Below are positions 5,925-8,427 of a stretch of 8,427 nucleotides of DNA, piece after piece. The stretch is from Bacteroidales bacterium (GTDB lineage: Bacteria > Bacteroidota > Bacteroidia > Bacteroidales > S143-33). The position numbers and the translations under genes were made by a program. The stretch is from the NCBI GenBank assembly GCA_027083655.1, contig JALWNS010000005.1:1-8427 (forward strand), given 5' to 3'. Each line of letters opens with the position of its first letter. The stretch's first letter is position 1. The notes beneath the pieces are model-generated. The model ran no database searches. It was not told the origin of the DNA and saw nothing but the letters and a program-made list of their open reading frames with translations.

Positions 5925-6410
5925 ATGAAAATCGAAAAATTAAAAGTCGTTTCCGTAACTTATGACCTTCGCACAGATGGTTTTGAGGGTCAGATCGTAG
6001 AAAGCGCCACAGAAGAAAATCCATTGAAATTCATATTTGGTATTGGCATGATGTTGCCGGCATTTGAAGCACAGCTTGAAGGTCTAGAACAAGGCGATAC
6101 TTTCCAGTTCAAGCTATCTGCAGATGATGCGTATGGCCAGCCAAACCCAGAGAATATCCTTGATATTCCTATCCAGGCTTTTGATGTTGATGGCAAGCGC
6201 CAGAATGATTTGCTCGTAGTAGGTAATGTTATTCCTATGCAGGATAATGAAGGAAATCAATACTATGGAGAAATCAAAGAAATAGGAGAAGAAACAGTAA
6301 AGATGGACTTCAACCATCCAATGGCAGGCAAAGACCTGTATTTTGTTGGTAAAGTCATTGAAGTACGTGACGCTACTCCCGAGGAGTTAGACCATGGTCA
6401 TGTGCACTAA
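5925..6410 (+). CDS. slyD: SlyD-like FKBP peptidyl-prolyl cis-trans isomerase
   Basis: This 161-residue cytoplasmic protein speeds cis-trans isomerisation of proline peptide bonds and acts as a folding chaperone. It follows the SlyD plan: the first half of the FKBP domain (about 1-70, with VVSVTYDLRT and DDAYGQ), an inserted chaperone flap (about 72-122), then the second FKBP half with NHPMAGKDLYF (130-140) and RDATPEEL (148-155). Recalled side by side, these segments match E. coli SlyD closely. The protein ends at DHGHVH, where the E. coli protein continues into a long His/Cys-rich tail, so strong nickel binding through such a tail is absent. Only a short HGHVH remnant remains. ATG at 5925 lies shortly after an A+T-rich leader, and the gene is followed by a clear terminator, suggesting a single-gene transcript. 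The symbol reflects family membership, not proven orthology. Confidence 0.92.
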   Translation: MKIEKLKVVSVTYDLRTDGFEGQIVESATEENPLKFIFGIGMMLPAFEAQLEGLEQGDTFQFKLSADDAYGQPNPENILDIPIQAFDVDGKRQNDLLVVGNVIPMQDNEGNQYYGEIKEIGEETVKMDFNHPMAGKDLYFVGKVIEVRDATPEELDHGHVH

Positions 6411-6437
6411 GTCTTAACTGACAGACGTTTTTTAAGG

Positions 6438-6463
6438 AAGGAGGCCAAGGGCCTCCTTTTTTT
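6438..6463 (+). terminator. Rho-independent terminator after the SlyD-like gene
   Basis: AAGGAGGCC (6438-6446) pairs with GGCCTCCTT (6450-6458) around the loop AAG, followed by a run of T to 6463. It sits 28 bases after the SlyD stop codon. Confidence 0.92.
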
Positions 6464-6473
6464 ATGCTAGTTA

Positions 6474-6525
6474 TACCAATTCTAAATATAAAATTGCCCA
6501 AACTATTCTATATTTTAGAATGGTA
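6474..6525. repeat. Long imperfect A+T-rich palindrome
   Basis: TACCAATTCTAAATATAAAAT (6474-6494) pairs with the segment 6505-6525 when a bulged A (6479), a bulged T (6513) and one mismatch are allowed. That leaves 19 pairs around a 10-base loop. Its arms are long for a chance fold, and it has no T-run, so it is not a standard terminator. It may be a MITE-like or REP-like remnant. Confidence 0.5.
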
Positions 6526-6685
6526 AATGCCGATATAAAATGAAAATTGTTCAATGAAAGTATTTGAAATTGCACTATATTGAATTTATAACCGGTATTG
6601 ACACCGGCCTGCGTGAGTATTAAATTATTTAGAAACCGCCTAGGCCGCAAAGAAATCCTGTAGCTTATTCAATGCAAAACTAAAG

Positions 6686-7124
6686 GAAACTTAGAGGTAA
6701 AAAAAGAATAACCCTTTCGTAAGGCTTCGTCACCTAACTTTCGTGGTGAAATTAAACACAAAGTCCGCAAAGTAATTTTCTCAAAGGGCACTAAGTTTTT
6801 TAGTTAATACTTCGTACGGCTTCGTGACCTAACTTGGTGAAACTTAGGGGTAAAAAATAATGACATCTTCGTGAAGCTTCGTCACCTAACTTTCGTGGTG
6901 AAATTAAACACAAAGTCCGCAAAGTAATTTTCTCAAAGGGCACTAAGTTTTTTTAGTTAATACTTCGTGAGGCTTCGTGACCTAACTTGGTGAAACTTAG
7001 AGGTAAAAATAATGACACCTTCGTGAAGCTTCGTCACCTGACTTTCGTGGTGAAATTAAACACAAAGTCCGCAAAGTAATTTTCTCAAAGGGCACTAAGT
7101 TTTTAGTTAATACTTCGTACGGCT
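6686..7124. repeat. Tandem array, 152-bp unit, about 2.9 copies
   Basis: Units begin at GCTTCGTCACC at 6724, 6876 and 7028, an exact 152-base step each time. The third unit stops matching after 7124, and a partial tail of a preceding unit (GAAACTTAGAGGTAAAAA) begins at 6686. The first two full units differ at only about six places, mostly run-length changes: the T-run is 6, 7 and 5 long in the three units. Within each unit, GCTTCGTCACCTAACTT is echoed by GCTTCGTGACCTAACTT near the middle, so the unit itself looks like an older duplication. The minus strand reads phrases such as CTTAGTGCCCTTTGAG, resembling dispersed intergenic sequences I recall from related genomes. Confidence 0.9.
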
Positions 7125-7325
7125 CATCAACCTGACTATCAGAGACTTTATTATTAGACTTTATAAATGTCGCAAAGCATGCTTTACTAGCAAGTGAACT
7201 GGGTGGGATTTTGACAAACACATTGCGATTAATTAGCCTCTTAAAACTAAACACTACTGCCAAAAGAGATTTGATTTTCTAGTTTAGTATATCCTTAGCA
7301 ACTTGCTAACTAAAAAATGTCAAAA

Positions 7326-7357
7326 TTTGTCAAATTAAAGCAATAAGAATATCTTTA
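7326..7357 (+). promoter_or_regulatory. Bacteroidota-type promoter for the secreted-protein gene
   Basis: TTTG (7326-7329) lies 20 bases ahead of TATCTTTA (7350-7357), one base off TAnnTTTG, with the expected spacing. Transcription would start near 7364, about 36 bases before the ATG. A second TGTCAAA just upstream (7318-7324) makes a small direct repeat across the -33 site, which could be an operator; this is speculative. Confidence 0.5.
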
Positions 7358-7399
7358 TAGTAATATTTTAGATCTTCCAAAACCATTAAAATCATAGTT

Positions 7400-8257
7400 A
7401 TGAAAAAATTTGTCTGGCTTTTTATGCTTCTGAGCCTTTTCACAGCAACTTCATGGGGACAAGAAATGACAGAAATAAAAAAAATCTTAGTTCTTGAGCG
7501 ATTTACTGCCCAAACCCAAAAGTCATATACTTTTTACTTAGACGAGGACCAAGCATCCGGAACAATAAAACTTGTACTCTATGGTACTGATTATGACTAC
7601 GATGAAGACGGCGATTATACTGATTTTTCAATTACAGTCAATGGCCACAGTGTCATAAATATCGAAAGCCTGACCGAATACGGCCTAGGCAAAGATGGCA
7701 CTTATGGTAAGGCAGTTTTGGATATTTCAGCTTACGTCAAGAGCGGTACAAATACTATTACAATAGAAGATACAGAAGTTGAAGGCCAGGTCGATTATGT
7801 CTATCTAAAATGGATTAAAATTACAGGAGAAGAAAAAGCTTCCGTTGATGATTTAAAAAGCAAATTATCAAAATCTTTGACCGGTGACCTGTCAGAGGTT
7901 AAAAAAATACTCGTACTTGAACGCTTTAATTGCCAAACAGAAAGATCTTATACTTTTTACTTAAACTCAAGTCAAGCTTCGGGTACTGTAAAACTGGTTC
8001 TTTACGGCACTGACTATGATTACGATGATGATGGTGATTATACTGATTTTGCAATTTACGTCAACGGCAACAGTGTTATTTATATCGATAGACTTACAGA
8101 CTACGGACTTGGGAAAGATGGCAATTACGGTAAAGCAGAATTTGATATCTCATCTTATGTCAAAAGTGGTACAAATACAATAACATTAGAAAATACAGAG
8201 GATGATGGGCAGGTAGATTATGTTTATCTGAAGTGGTTAAAAATCCTGGCTCCATGA
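7400..8257 (+). CDS. Secreted protein of two tandem beta-rich domains with calcium-loop-like motifs
   Basis: This 285-residue protein begins with a signal peptide (about 1-20, cleavage likely before Gln 21). Two repeats follow, residues 25-141 and 166-282, exactly 141 residues apart and about 78 percent identical by eye, joined by a charged linker (142-165). Each repeat carries an Asp-rich loop (DYDEDGDYTDF at 66-76; DYDDDGDYTDF at 207-217) shaped like a calcium-binding D-x-D-x-DG loop. Each then has a VNG segment, LDIS/FDIS-YVKSGTNTIT and a closing VDYVYLKW. The DIS-YVKSGTNTIT pattern recalls galactose-binding-like beta-sandwich domains of glycosidases, but no enzyme domain is present. It lacks a recognisable C-terminal sorting domain, so its final location (periplasm, surface or medium) is open. 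I do not recognise a named family. It has its own promoter and a strong terminator and appears to stand alone. Inferred: a calcium-dependent binding or matrix protein. Confidence 0.82.
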   Translation: MKKFVWLFMLLSLFTATSWGQEMTEIKKILVLERFTAQTQKSYTFYLDEDQASGTIKLVLYGTDYDYDEDGDYTDFSITVNGHSVINIESLTEYGLGKDGTYGKAVLDISAYVKSGTNTITIEDTEVEGQVDYVYLKWIKITGEEKASVDDLKSKLSKSLTGDLSEVKKILVLERFNCQTERSYTFYLNSSQASGTVKLVLYGTDYDYDDDGDYTDFAIYVNGNSVIYIDRLTDYGLGKDGNYGKAEFDISSYVKSGTNTITLENTEDDGQVDYVYLKWLKILAP

Positions 8258-8290
8258 CTTTTAGTAAAATCTTCCATTGACTTAAATATT

Positions 8291-8331
8291 AAGGCAGTCC
8301 CAGGTGATAGTGCCTGGGACTGCCTTTTTTT
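8291..8331 (+). terminator. Strong rho-independent terminator after the secreted-protein gene
   Basis: AAGGCAGTCCCAGG (8291-8304) pairs perfectly with CCTGGGACTGCCTT (8313-8326) around an eight-base loop, followed by T to 8331. The 14-bp stem is 33 bases after the stop codon. Confidence 0.95.
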
Positions 8332-8427
8332 GTGGGTAAAAAGATTATTATCCAAAAACTAAATTTTAACCAGGTCTAACGCTAAAAAATTTCTATACTG
8401 CACTTAATTCATTAACCATTTTCTAAG

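Larger units (their letters stand above)
6464..7399. other. Gene-free spacer with palindrome and tandem array
   Basis: No credible gene is seen on either strand. The spacer holds a long imperfect palindrome at 6474-6525, a small stem CCGGT/ACCGG at 6592-6607, the 152-bp tandem array (6686-7124) and, near its right end, the promoter of the secreted-protein gene. In 7125-7320 I see nothing definite. The stretch is A+T-rich and lacks recognisable transposase remnants. Confidence 0.8.

Noticed and set aside
6686..7124. CRISPR array
   Set aside because: The units are 152 bases and directly adjacent, with no short repeats alternating with unique spacers, and no cas genes are nearby.
6997..7263. 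Minus-strand open frame of 88 codons running into the 152-bp array
   Set aside because: Its C-terminal third is translated repeat DNA, no motif is recognisable and no promoter or ribosome site supports it. A decayed gene remnant in 7134-7263 cannot be excluded.

Overview
The window looks like a piece of a Bacteroidota chromosome, perhaps a Cytophagales-like lineage, although the exact group cannot be settled from the sequence. The signs are: promoter cores of the TAnnTTTG type ahead of three genes; starts mostly without a Shine-Dalgarno sequence; two exported proteins whose predicted mature N-terminus is glutamine (the 'Q-rule' known for this phylum); and a TPR-membrane-GAF-SpoIIE phosphatase of a design common in it. 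Most genes are A+T-rich. The exceptions are the DNA glycosylase gene and a strongly G+C-rich gene-free stretch near 3980-4135.

Layout. (1) 1-2938, plus strand: the C-terminal part of a bacteriohemerythrin overlaps by 4 bases a large membrane-bound PP2C/SpoIIE-type phosphatase with TPR and GAF sensor regions. This is probably one redox- or oxygen-linked signalling unit. (2) 2972-3595, minus strand: a uracil-DNA glycosylase family protein with a four-cysteine pattern fitting an iron-sulphur cluster. It converges on the phosphatase gene with only 33 bases between them and no visible terminator. (3) 3596-4497: about 900 bases without a gene, filled with folded repeats. It has three copies of a bulged hairpin, a G+C-rich element that folds as a three-way junction, and a second hairpin family with attached direct repeats. 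(4) 4498-5784, minus strand: a 12-helix MFS transporter, divergent from (5) 5925-6410, plus strand: a SlyD-like FKBP prolyl isomerase with a strong terminator. Both carry the same TATCTTTG promoter core. (6) 6464-7399: about 935 bases without a gene, with a long imperfect palindrome and nearly three tandem copies of a 152-bp unit. (7) 7400-8257, plus strand: a small secreted protein made of two nearly identical beta-rich domains, each with an Asp-rich, calcium-loop-like motif, with its own promoter and terminator. In the last 96 bases I see nothing.

Only the hemerythrin/phosphatase pair shows clear operon logic. The other genes look like separate transcription units divided by repeat-rich spacers. 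The parts most worth following up are the three-way-junction element, the covarying hairpins, the 152-bp array and the duplicated secreted protein.
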